DNA of 64,000 nucleotides, from positions 8,432,001 to 8,496,000 of the forward strand of contig JAGUCH010000003.1 in the NCBI GenBank assembly GCA_019096065.1. Direction: 5' to 3'. Positions 12,101 to 23,300 of this stretch are shown piece by piece. A model generated the notes under the pieces. It ran no database searches. It saw nothing but the letters and a program-made list of their open reading frames with translations, and was not told the DNA's origin. Source of the DNA: Paracyclopina nana (Eukaryota > Arthropoda > Copepoda > Cyclopoida > Cyclopettidae). Made by a program: the position numbers and the translations under genes. Within the stretch, counting starts at the first letter, position 1. Every line of letters begins with the position of its first letter.

Positions 12101-15100
12101 ATTTTTTCATAGTACAATAAAAACAGTACTATACCCAGTGCACCCAGTGAGGAATGTAGTAGAAAGCATAACATAATAACCAAGCAAAAAGTGTTGTATT
12201 TGGCACACACCCAATTCTTTTCTAGCCACTAAACTAGCAAAGAAACAAAAGGTAGTCGAGGTAGCTTTCTAAAAGTCTCAAATATCATCATCATCCTTGG
12301 AATCTTTTGATGAGAGGGCACTTAAGAGCTATTAGCGAGTAAACCATGAAGAAGAAGAAGACACTTGTTGCTTTCTCGATAAAAAAACGCCTTCTGCAGA
12401 TCGAGAGAAGCACTTTGGAGTGCTCAGGGGGGAGGAGCTCAAGCAAGATAAAGATTTGAGTGGAGGAGGAGGAGGAAAGCCTCTCAGCTCAAGATACTTC
12501 TTGCCTAATAGCCTTGTAGCAGAGCGCAGTGGAAAAAGCTGCCGAATTGATTTCGACTAAGATATGAAGTCTTGTTGTAGTCACAACTGCCGGGAACGAT
12601 TTGGCAGGTGCTTTTCTTTTTACTTCAACGGTACAGCATGGAGATGGTTTGAAACCTCTCGATCATGTTCCGCTTCGACGGTTCCACACACACACACACA
12701 GTAAGATCATGGCTTACAATCGATAGTTGTTTAGAAAAGGCGGTGTCCTCCTCGTAGTAATAATGACGCGCGCGCGAGTGTGCGAGTTACTGTACCAAAG
12801 TACAACAATTTTACACGTATTGATCTGCACATGCAGTTTTTCTTTGTCAAACTGAGAGTAGACCCTTTTTCAACGTCACGTGACTCCAATCCTCCTCATC
12901 TTTGCCTTAGAGAAGCAGATGGCTTGGCGTTAGCTAACTCTCATAAAAGAGCTAGGGTTCACAATTATCGATCGCACAACACTCGACCCCCTTTTAGTAC
13001 ATACGCATATCCCCCGTCTGCTTAGCGCCAATATTTATTAGCACCACATTGTGTGCAAGGAGGAGAGCCATCTTTACACTTCCAACCCCAAAAATCGACT
13101 GCTGCGCGAGCTCGTAATTAATGGTGGCTGCACATGCACATAAAGTTGGTTTTTTTAGTGTGTGGGGGGCTACAACTACAAAAAGATATGGAAGTAAATC
13201 TCAAGGGTGGACATGGATTGAAGTTGGAAGCATTTTATCGATCTGCCAGTCACGAAAAGTGGCATTTGATGATGATGAGAGAGTTATGGCAGCCAGCTAT
13301 CTAAATTATGGTGTCGCTTAACAACAGCCTACCAAGGACTATCGATCGGTTTCAGACGCGCTTTGACGCTTATTTTAAGGGGAAAAGCTATCGTGTGACC
13401 GCCAAATCTTGGTCGAGAGCTGCTAGCAGCAGCAGGGGAAAATGTCTGTCTAACCATCTGCCTTTCTCTTCGTTCGACTTCGAGGGTGAATTGCTTTTTG
13501 GTTGCAGCTGCTCCCAAGTTTCACGCTTGAAAAACACTACCGCGAGCGCGCTATACCTTCAATACTTTCTACATTTCATATTGTGCTATATGCACATCAA
13601 GCTTCCGCGTTTGGCCACGCCTCGTTTTCTTAACGCAAATTTTGCCACGGAGAAACGCGCGTTAAATGCAGATATTTTACACCAAAAATCTTTCGCGGCG
13701 GGCGGAGAGAGAAAAATATGTTTTCATCTCGATTTCGACAGCTGCTGCTTGCTCTTTTGTGCTATTTTTCTCAATATTTTCGCTATTTTTGGCCCTAGAT
13801 GCAAATCTGATGCTGTTGTCATGGATCAATTCCTTGCGTTTGTCGCTTGATTTGCGTTGAGGACACCGCAGTGAATCTCGTTCTGCTCGAATAAAAAAAT
13901 CGTAAGGCACCTCAACCAGCGAAAGTTTGGAAATTTGTCAACTTTTCTTGCCGTTGCACAACACAATCGAATAAATTACCAAGCAGAAGACCATTATGAT
14001 ATGGCTGACCTTGCACTTATATACCGACCACTGTGCGGCACATGAGAAAATACTCGATTCTTCGCCGTATGGTGCAACGGCAATAAAAAGTCAGAAAAAC
14101 CCGAAAGCTGTTAAGGCAATAATCATTAGAGTCAATTGCCTCGTGGACAAAGAGCTGAAGAGGAGCCCTTTTGGCCACGCCCACTCAGCCATTATCAAGT
14201 TCTCTTGTTCAAGAAAATGACTCATTGATTCCAGATAAGGCTTTATGCTTGCTTGTACAATTCGAGGAGTAGACATACTACAGTCATAATTCATGAGCGC
14301 AACATGTAGTTTTTGCGTGCTTCAGAGGAAATTGTCCCCCTTTTTTCGCAATTATATGCTTTCTAAGAGAAAGGGCGTGTCCATTTCTTCAGCACTTGGC
14401 CGAAACTAAGACAATGGCTCAGTCTTTCGCAAGTTTTGCATAGTCACGCTATTTAAATAGCTCATAACATAAAACGTATTTAAATAGCAGCTATTTAAAT
14501 ACTAACAGAGGCTATTTAAATACATTTTATGCTATGAGCTATTTAAATAGCGTGACTATGCAAAACTTGCGAAAGACTAAGCCGACTTTGTCACATATAT
14601 AGCATTTACACCAACTACTCTCTCGCTTTCCTAATTACATTTCCTTTGCTGTATTTTTTGCATGCAGACACGTAAATGAAAAAAGGCGGACATGACATTT
14701 GAAACTTTCCCAGGCGGAAATATTTGACCAAAAACGGCATGATTATTGCACTGAAGTGCGTAACTTGAGCCCAAGATTGCTAGGCGTTGTTGGAGTCGGC
14801 TAATTCGACTAAGAAGCTCTATTAGAGCCCCCTTTCATGCTTACACAAGTGTAAGCTCACATTAGAAGTGAGTGTAAAAGTTTCTGAGCAACAGCAGAAA
14901 ACATGCAAACTTGTAGCCTAAAAAAACTTTGCGCCGCAAAAGTGGCAAAAAACGCTTGTTGTGGTCAATCTTGAATTCCTTATCTATAAAGCCGAATTGT
15001 CGCGCCGGCGTTTTACTATTTGATGACCGAAGCAAAATGTAGAGCAGGACTTACCTAAAGTTGGAGAACCATTTAACCAGTTGGGCCGTGTTGTTCTTGT

Positions 15101-18100
15101 TGAACTTGATATCGGGAAAGTACATTTTCAAGATGGCGGAGGACGGATATCGGACCCAGAAGAACATCAGCTTGGCCTTGCGCAAATGCATGGGGGTCAG
15201 GGTCGAGCTGGTGGCCTCGCCACCCATGGAAAAACCTGCAATAATTAGCACAATAAAAACTTGTTGCTCAAATGTCCCCATGACGGATTGATTGTTGAGC
15301 ATTTCGACGCGAGCTCAGTATAGTGAGTGTGTGAAAAATCAATAATTATCATCGTTTGGGAAAAACGACTTTCTTTGGAATTCAGCATCATCGATGATTT
15401 AAGTATGTGAAGAAGAAGAAGAAATGGAAATCAATCTCACTATGATTGCATGGTAGCAGTTTGTCTTCTTCACTTTGATATGTAAGCTATTCATGCCAAA
15501 ATCTCTTGGAAAATGCCGTGAGAAATTTGCCCTCCTTGGCTCACAGCGAACATGATATATCAAGTATGCTTAAACTTGAATGCAGCTCTCAATAGAAAAT
15601 TGGTCAAGGATATCAATTCACATATACTGGTGGTGGTAGCCTTTATGATGGACTTGGCTGCCCCAAGGTCATAATGCTTGCTTCTTTTCAGAAAACCATG
15701 AAAATATGCTATTCAAATGCTGGCTTCAAAGACATCAATCAAAAAAAGCGGATCTTCAGGAAGTTGACGATTTCAGCCTGAATGAATTACTTGGAGCCAT
15801 ATTCAGCCCTTTACCCCAAACTAAATCACCCATGTGCTTGTTTTTTTGGTAAAGAAGTAGCCCAGCCAAGCAATTTCTGGGCAGAAAAAGTTTCTTTGTC
15901 TTGGAAAGCTGAATATTTCATACTCCTTCAACTTGCCACGCATTTTGGAGAACAACAATAATACAATTCTCACACACACAAAAAAAAGAAGTCCAATAGT
16001 GCTTGAAAAGAGAGGAGAAGGAGCTCATGAAAAGACGAATTCTTTTGACTGGCAAAGTTGACGAGACACCATGATCATCATCTACCATTATATGGCACGT
16101 GGTATACATGTAGTGAATAGCGGTGCGCGCGTACGCAACCGTGAAGAACCAGGTGACCGTCAAAGGAATGAAATTGAAAGTCAATCTTCTTGAAAGTGAA
16201 ATCAGTTTAAGAACTTACCAGACATGAATGACATGGACTGCATGCGGTCAAAGTCCTCCTGGTCGCGTTCCCTGTCATCCCTGAGCCTGGCTGCGAAATC
16301 GGGGGATCCCCGCGACAGCAGGGAGGGGTGGCGCAGCATGGAGGGCGGGGTCGCGTCGTCACGCCCCAAGTCGCTGGAGCTGTGGTGTCTTTGCCTGTGT
16401 TTGTCCATGGGGGGCGTGTCCAGCTTGGGCCGCCCGTTGTCCCTCACTGCCGCGTTGGAGGGCGTGTTGCCAGCCGAGCTCACCGAGGGCAAATGCGGGG
16501 GCGAGTAGAAGGAGGGGAAGGGGAAATCCCCCAGCGAAGGGTTTGGAATGGCTACGGAAGTGGGCAAACCTGCCAACAGACCGGGCGGGGCGGGCATGCC
16601 CGGAAACAGAGGGTGCGGCCCCGGGACCGACCGGCTGGGGGAGTGGCCGTTATCATTGTTGGCTGCGGCCGCGGCCACGGCTGCGGCGTGGGCCTTGAGG
16701 CCGGCAGCGAAGTGTGGAAACTGTTTGTGGAGGTCGGCCATGGGCTGCTCGCCGAGGACGCGCGAGAGCGTCCTCGGGGTGATACGCGTGTCGGTGACCT
16801 TATGCCGCCGCTTCTTCGGCGTGACTACGAGCGACAGGGCCTCGTCTTGCTCGGGCGGGCTCAGGTCTCGGCTAACTGGGGAGGGCGAGGAGTTGATGTG
16901 TTCGTCCTCGCTGTCCTTGTTGTTGTTCAGCATCAGGCTAGAGGGAGCCTGCTGCAGCAGCCCAGGAGCCGGGCGCAGAGTGGGCGGCAGGGGGAATGCT
17001 GGAGGCGTGGTCGTGCTCACCGTGGTGGGAGGATTGATTTTGGTCAGGGGGTTGTACATGGAGACGGGCCCTGCGAGGCCTGTCCTCGGGGCCGAGCGGT
17101 CTCGCACTTGGGGGGCGCGGCCTGAGGGCGTGTTGTTGTTGTTCTTCAAAGAGGGCATGGGCGGGAGGAGAGTGGAGGGGAGGGAGTCGTCAGGGAAACC
17201 AGGGAAGCCAGGGAAGCAGGGCTTGACGCCCGCGAGCGGGGGCCGACTGGTGCTGATGGCGTTGTTGTTCCTGGTGGCCTGCAGGAATCGGCCCACAATC
17301 GAGTCGATGATGATGGCCAAGCTGGCGGTGATCTCGGACTTGAGGAGATCAGCCAGGCCCTTCAGCTCGGGGTTGATGCTCACCAGCTTGTCGGCAATGT
17401 CGTTGTTCTTGCCTACCGTATCCGCGAGGATCTCTTTGGTGATGGCCTCTTTGGTGGCGCGGTCCTGTTGGTCCTGCAGAAACTTCTTGGCCATCTCCAT
17501 GTAGTGCATTTGTACGACATTGGACTGGAGTCCAGTCTGCTGCTGCTGCTGTTGGAGATGGTGGGGTGGGTGCGGGGAGGGGCTGCTCATTTTGGGGTCT
17601 GCGTTTTCGTCGTTGGACTCCTCCGAGCCGCGAATCCTCTTCACCTCTGGAATGCCGGAGTTGTTCTCGAGAAGCTCTTCGGTCGCCTTGGCCTGCACGG
17701 GCTGGTACAGCTTGCGCTTCTTGCACCCGTTCACGGGCAAAGGGTTGGTGATGACGAGGCCCTCCTTGGAGCCCTCTTTGGGGAGGGAGGGCGAAGCTCG
17801 CTGCATGCTGGAGACAATGTGCTCCAGCCTCGAGGCCTTGTCGGCCTTGCCCGAGGAGGTGGACATGCCCGCGTCCGACGAGGGGGATCTGGGCGAGGTT
17901 TGGCTCTGCTCGGACTGGCCGTCGTCCTCGGAGGCCTTGAGGTCCATGGGCAGCTCCTCCTCCTCCTCGTCCATGATGTCCTCCTCCTTGTCGTCCTCCT
18001 CCTGATCACTGCCTCCCTGCTGCTGCTGCTGCTTCTGGTGCAGGGACATGTTGAGCGCCATCTCCTGCCTCATCTTGAGGAGGTGGGACATGAAGGCCGA

Positions 18101-19588
18101 GGCCTGGTGGTTGTCCGCCAGGCTGGCCTTGGAGTCCTTGAGGTCGTTGTTGTTGTGCTGCTGCCTGGCGGCAAAGTCCCTGGCCGCGGCCAAGGTCTGC
18201 TCCATGCTGTCTAAATTTCGCTGGTGGTGTCTCGAAGCAACTGCTGCGGCGGCAGCCAAAGCTAACTTTCCTTGGATGATCTCCTTCAGAAATGGAGCAT
18301 TACTCGAGAAATCTGCTGCTGCTGCGCACTGCTGCTGTTGATCGTTCGACGAGCTCTCAACGAGTGAACTTGGAGGATCATCGGTGGACACGTCGATAAC
18401 CGGGGGCGACGACGTCGACGCCGGCTTAGTGACGACGACGTCAACGTCGCGCTCCTCGCTTTCCGAGAGGTCATCAGCAGGCTCCTCTTCGCTTCGCCTG
18501 CGAGTCTTGGCCAAGCTAAGGTCCTTTTTGCCGCTGCTGCTGCTGCTACCACAAGGAGAATTGCTAGCACAACGGCCGCCATCTCCGTCGGTCGCCGCGG
18601 ACTCCTTCGCTCCCGCCGAATCCTGACCGTCTTTGCCCCGCGATTCCCCGTTGCGAACATCGAGGCTCTGGTGGAGGCTGCTGCTTTTCTTAGCCTGCTG
18701 CTGCTGCATGAAGATTTGAGCCCTCTGGACAGCCGCTGCGGCCGCACACGCAGCCGCAGCCATGCCTGAAAAAATAAAAGTGATACCTTCCAATTCTTCT
18801 TGCATGTTCGGCTCCGGTGAGCATTGCTCCAGATCTACTTTTACTTTCTTCCTCTTCTTCCCTGGCTAATTATAGACTTACCTGCTCGTATGTCTCCGAC
18901 GACACTCTGGTGAAAAGTGTTCGCCATAGTGGTTGAACTGCTGCCGCTAGATGTCGCCATGGAGGAGGATGCATTCACTACTGGGGGGAAAGAGGACACG
19001 TTGCCTAGCACATTGGAATGGGGTAGGAAATGATTGTGGTTGTTGGGAGGCAGGAACATCATGGGCCTGTGGTGACCCAGGGCGGCCCTGTGCATGCCCA
19101 TAAAATGGCCTGGGTGAGGGTGCATCAGCTGAGGCCCGCCAGGGTGGGGGAAATCCCCGTTGGAATGAAAGGGAGGCCTGAAAAAAGGCCCAGGGGAAAG
19201 CATGGGATGATGGCCAAATCCCGGTGGCGGAGGCCCTGAGGAAAATCCGTTCATTCGAGCTGCGGCTGCAGCAGCTAAAAAAGGATGATGCCTGCAAATC
19301 AATTAGACACGCATTAAGTACCCGCGAGAGCCATAATTATCACCAATAAATCTTGGCCAATAATTTATATAGGATTTCACTACTATATACTCACTGAGGT
19401 GCCATAGAGATTGGAGGAGTGGTGGAGACTGGAGGTCCTCCATTTCCACTGCTCGACATTGACCTGAAGCTGAATCCAGGGATCGAAGAATACGAGTTTC
19501 TTGGCTCGCCAGCGTCAACTCTTTGACGAACTCGACGCCTTGCTCGCAAATATGGCCGCTCCATGCTCATGATTGGGTCTGAATTCAT
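8980..19588 (-). CDS. pros: Prospero homeodomain transcription factor
   Basis: Minus-strand exons: 19588-19395, 19291-18882, 18765-16219, 15235-15055 and 10936-10792, then one of two last exons, 9646-9467 or 9159-8980. All phases agree, and either isoform is 1218 residues. The N-terminus carries the conserved [16 protein letters not shown]. The long middle is rich in Ala, Gln, Ser and Pro with acidic runs. The C-terminus has the atypical homeodomain ([40 protein letters not shown]) joined to the Prospero domain ([31 protein letters not shown], FLxQLE). Prospero/Prox proteins are nuclear regulators that end neural progenitor self-renewal and specify glia and sensory cells. The start is the first ATG of exon 19612-19395; that frame is open to the acceptor, so an upstream coding exon is not excluded. 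Introns are 103 bp to 4.1 kb, larger than those of neighbouring genes. Confidence 0.97.
9160..9466 (-). other. pros: Spacer between the two alternative last exons
   Basis: 307 bp separate the stop of the proximal exon from the distal acceptor. No AATAAA in minus sense was found here, so a separate polyadenylation site for the proximal exon is not evident. The bases right after the proximal stop (TAG|GTAGAA) resemble a splice donor. Confidence 0.5.
9467..9646 (-). CDS. pros: prospero proximal alternative last exon (duplicate)
   Basis: 180 bp: 59 codons plus TAG, beginning [17 protein letters not shown] and ending [11 protein letters not shown]. It has the same length, phase and stop position as the distal copy. 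Domain-defining residues ([27 protein letters not shown]) are kept and neither copy has a frame break, so both look functional. The acceptor (CTGCTGTTCAAAG) is weaker than that of the distal exon. Confidence 0.9.
   Translation of the reverse strand, partial: VPSRFRWVVEQTLREFFKSVQLGKDLDPSWKKQIYKVIARLDDYVPDYFKTQTFLDQLE
9647..10791 (-). other. pros: prospero intron before the alternative last exons
   Basis: 1,145 bp with a GTGAGA donor next to codon GAG at 10792. No repeat or third copy of the terminal exon was seen. Candidate place for elements that choose between the two last exons. Confidence 0.7.
10937..15054 (-). other. pros: Large prospero intron inside the homeodomain
   Basis: 4.1-kb intron splitting the homeodomain at SNF|R (phase 2). 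It holds the 168-bp foldback at 14416-14583, a short CA run near 12690, and otherwise unannotated AT-rich DNA. No nested gene is supported. Confidence 0.8.
14416..14583. repeat. 168-bp foldback (hairpin) with 73-bp arms
   Basis: Left arm 14416-14488, 22-bp loop 14489-14510, right arm 14511-14583. The arms match at 70 of 73 positions. ATTTAAAT occurs five times, twice per arm and once in the loop. No convincing target-site duplication flanks it. It could be a small foldback/MITE element or an RNA hairpin. Confidence 0.9.
15236..16218 (-). other. pros: prospero intron upstream of the homeodomain exon
   Basis: 983-bp intron. GTAAGT donor at 16218, TTATTGCAG acceptor ending at 15236. Fly prospero has a regulated U12-type twintron in this part of the homeodomain; no ATATCCTT-type U12 donor was seen here. 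Confidence 0.75.
16219..18765 (-). other. pros: Large low-complexity exon of prospero
   Basis: 2,547-bp exon, strongly GC-rich against its surroundings. It encodes polyalanine (near 18740), polyglutamine, polyserine and acidic (EEEEELP) runs and long disordered stretches, ending SMSFMSG just before the homeodomain. Its composition creates long open frames in other phases and on the plus strand; these are shadows. Confidence 0.95.
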
Positions 19589-19612
19589 CGTCGTCGTTGA
19601 CGAAAAATAGCA

Positions 19613-20040
19613 CTGAAAAGTTTTCTTTTGAGAACTAAACTTACTGCAGCAGTGCAAAAATGCATTCAAGTAGATAGATTTAGAGGATCGACTCAAACAT
19701 GCCATTATCCTTTGCTCAAATAATGCACTTAACTTCAATTGCAGCACGAATAATTCATTAGCTCAAACTATCCACCAAGATTGCATTAATGGACAGAGGA
19801 ATTTCAAACCTCCTTGACTTGCATTTAAATCAAGCAGCAGTCATTACAAAACCGATTTGGCGACTGCATTTTTATATTCCATGCACAAAAAAAATATTAC
19901 ATAAAGCCATAAACATTCACGCCATTAATTTTTCAGCATAAGTAGCCCTGCATTCAAATAAACTAGAAATTAATCAGGTGTTGAAGAATTGCGCACATTT
20001 CCTTTTCCATGTCTGCTTTGGAAGATGAAAGTGATCCTAC
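19613..20040 (-). other. pros: prospero first intron (inferred)
   Basis: Between a good minus-strand donor (ACAAG|GTAGGATC at 20040) and the acceptor AACTTTTCAG before 19612. No coding sequence is seen in it. The intron is inferred from splice-site quality only. Confidence 0.4.
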
Positions 20041-20322
20041 CTTGTGATAAAGTTGCTTGGCACCAACCCGAGCGCTTCGTCTTGGGAGGAATTGTCTTGG
20101 TTGGCTGGCGAAGTTCCCTCCCACTTTCTTGCCTACATACGGAGTCTGTGCAGGCGTTCGTGATGTGCGAGCTTGCTGCTGCTTCTTAGCACACACGCAC
20201 GAAAAAAAAACGGAGCTCGTGACGGCGAGACGCTGGCCCAATCACGGCTTCGAGACGTTCTTCAGAAAAAAATCTTGAACCTCACTCACTGAATTTCCGA
20301 GGACAAGTGAGGCTGCCACTGA
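20041..20322 (-). promoter_or_regulatory. pros: Candidate prospero promoter and 5' UTR exon
   Basis: Minus-strand TCAGT initiator-like motifs lie at 20318-20322 and 20288-20292. A GA-rich tract at about 20370-20395 (GAGAGAGAGC type, as bound by GAGA factors) lies just upstream. The exon would end at the donor at 20041. No TATA box is evident. The start site is a guess. Confidence 0.35.
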
Positions 20323-20399
20323 GAAGAGTTGAGGCTTTTGACAGCCTCGTTGGGTCTGGGACAGAGCTAGCTCTCTCTCTTTCACTCTCTATACCAGTT

Positions 20400-23300
20400 T
20401 AGAAAGTCATGCCGAAATCCAAGGGGCACAAACAATTATGGTCTACTCTGGGTTAGGTCGTCTTATCTAACTGGATTCAAAAATCAAGTTTGACAAGGAT
20501 GATAAATTCAATCATGTTCGCAATTCACTACGCATGGGTTTTGCCCACTTTTTGGCATTAAAATGAAATAGTGAAATTATGATGGAAGTAATGTGGCACA
20601 AAAATGATTTTGGTAATTTTTCAAAATGGTCAGTTTGGAGTAGATGATAATTGAACGCGGCAAAAGCAACACGGCCGCTTTTTACTGACCGGATACTTTC
20701 CCGCCGAAGCTACGGAGAAAGCCCGTAAAATGAGAAAGCAACCGGCCTCCGAGGCTCAAACACGGTTAAAGGCAACCTCAAAAGGCAAACCATTCGAGAA
20801 GCAGCCTCTGAGGAGAGAACATCTGGAAAGCAACAAATATTTGCTTATATGAAGCAAAAATTAGCCAAGAATATCTTTGAAACAGGCGCGATGCACAGCC
20901 CATTCAGGCAAAGAAAATGATATAGTAATAATGATTTTGAACCATATGTGCAACATTGCAGTCCAATGATATACTGAGATCACAATCTAAAAAAGCCACT
21001 ACTACACTGTCACATGGCCTTAAAGATCCATATGTTAGTAGCAAGGTAGTACGTAGTTTTACTATTACAGCAATTCCCAAGGGGGATTGGCACAGTTGGT
21101 CGAAAAACATTAATTGCCCTAATAAAAAAGGTCTTCAAATCAAAACTTTCATGCAAAATAGGAAATTATGTTACACAAGAGCAATGGTACATTTTGATAT
21201 TGGAAACAGGCTGAATTCTATTTTAGGGTAGAAATGCAGCAAATGAAATACCTGATTAAAAAGCACAAAAAGGAAAGGCAAATGTACAGTATATCTAGAC
21301 TAGGTGATCTTAATACAAATCTATAATAATAAGGACCTAACCTACAAGGGAATAGGACACTTGGGAAATGACATGGCAATCAATGGAGTCTTTTTATGAA
21401 TGTTGCAGAGCAATTACTTCGTGCTTACGATTAGCAAGCTGCTTTGGGGCGAGCAATTTGCCTCAAAACGGCTAATGAACAAGGCCACTTTTTAAGAGAC
21501 TTAATTAGTTTTTGCCATTCAATTCTCGACGATATTTATTACTTGCGTCACCACGACCAAGTAGCTAATTATATTCGCATATGTGTATTGATAAAAATCG
21601 ATAACTACAAGCCCCCTTGAGCAAACATAATTTCCTGAATTCCATATAAGATGACGGTCAAAAAGTCTGTTTACTCAGTGCAAAAGTGGTTTTCCGTACA
21701 TAAAGGAATGCTTTTTTTCACTGTAGTAGAAGTCTCAATAGCCAATGAAAGCAGAAAAAATATGACTTGGCACACCAAATTTTGTAATTGCTAGCTATCC
21801 TTTTAACATAAAACGTCAAGTTTTGCCTACAAAAACTTTTTTCTTGTTGCGTTATATTGAGAAAATAGCCGAAGCTAGGGTGCCAGCAAATAACAAGACG
21901 AGCCCACAGCACATTTACGAGCCACCCTGTATTTGCTGGAGGTTAGGAAAGAAAAAGTTTTCTCCTCTGCAAAATTTGCACACGCCTTTCTCCGACTGAC
22001 CCTTCGCAAATTTGCAGTGTATATAGCATGGAAAAACGAAGCAAATTGGACAACTTTTAAGAGCTGCCATAAAAAGTCTTGAAAGGATCCATAACTTTCA
22101 GATGAACACGCCAAACTTTCAAGAGAGAGACCAATTTAGAAAATGTTACCATACTACCGCTCCTTTTTTGTTAATTGACCACTCGAGTTTTAATAAGACA
22201 CACCACTCCATAAGCTATGCTATAAATGACAAGAGCCTTATTTTTAGAGGGTACAAGTTGAACACAATTGAGCTTTCAGCAGAAATTTCCGACCTTGGAA
22301 GTCACGGTCATTTTGGGGGCTGTGTCAAGGTTGCTGATTGATCCATTTGCTACCCAACAAAATCCAATTGAGAGCTGGCTTAATTTTTTGCTCCTGCTGC
22401 TGTGAGGGCAACGGACTTTTCACCCATTTCTTTTCAGGCTTTGGGGTCTCGATTTGCTCTCATGACCCCCTAGTTTAGCATTAGCAAGATGAGAGCGAGC
22501 GAGAGCGTCTGTATTTCGTTTGCTTGAGCTCAAGCGTCGATCTCCTTTTACTGAAAGGCATCTGCCTTTACATTGTACAGGGAGTCCCGCCAATTCTGCC
22601 ACAATTAGTCAGCACAAACTGGCGACTTTTGAAAGCTATAAATTATCTCTCTCTTTCATCGGGTTTTCCACTCTCTAAGGAAAAACTCCACATTTCCAAA
22701 AGCAAGAGTCATGCTTGGATATTTTGTCAGCTATGATACATGGAAAAGGACCTCGAAGAACACACAAAGCAGGTCTGCTTTGCCCTCAAAACTTATTGCA
22801 ATTGTTTGGTCATAGAAAGTTGCATGCACGAGCAAAGTTGTCTAATTGAATAAGAAGTGTTAATTAATCTTTAGCCCCAATTGCAGGACACATTGTATGG
22901 CAGATATCCAAGGTCTATGCAATGGTAGAGCATAGCTAGGAAAATCAACTTCCTCTCTTGACGATGTTTTTGGTGCATCTGCCGTAGTAGCAGTAGCAGT
23001 AGCTGAATATCCCTATAGCGGAGTCTGTTGTATGGACCAAAATCTCCAGACATGAAAAGGGACGCTCGAAAACCGTTGTTGCCACATCTGCAATCATCTC
23101 AAGCAAGCAGCTGCAATATTCTGTAGCAGCATGGCAGTCCTACGACCAAAAACCAACTTTAGAATTGTCCTGCACATTGGAACAAGAAAAATTTGCATTT
23201 AATCATGGCATACGTGCCCCATGCTCGAATAATGCAAAGAAAACCTCAACGAAGCACGTGCCCATTGGCACACTTTCAATGGCATATTTTATGTCTTTTT

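Noticed and set aside
16328-18214. Long plus-strand frames of up to 265 and 318 codons opposite the large prospero exon
   Set aside because: They lie entirely opposite a confirmed GC-rich, low-complexity coding exon and have Gly/Arg/Leu-rich translations typical of antisense shadows.
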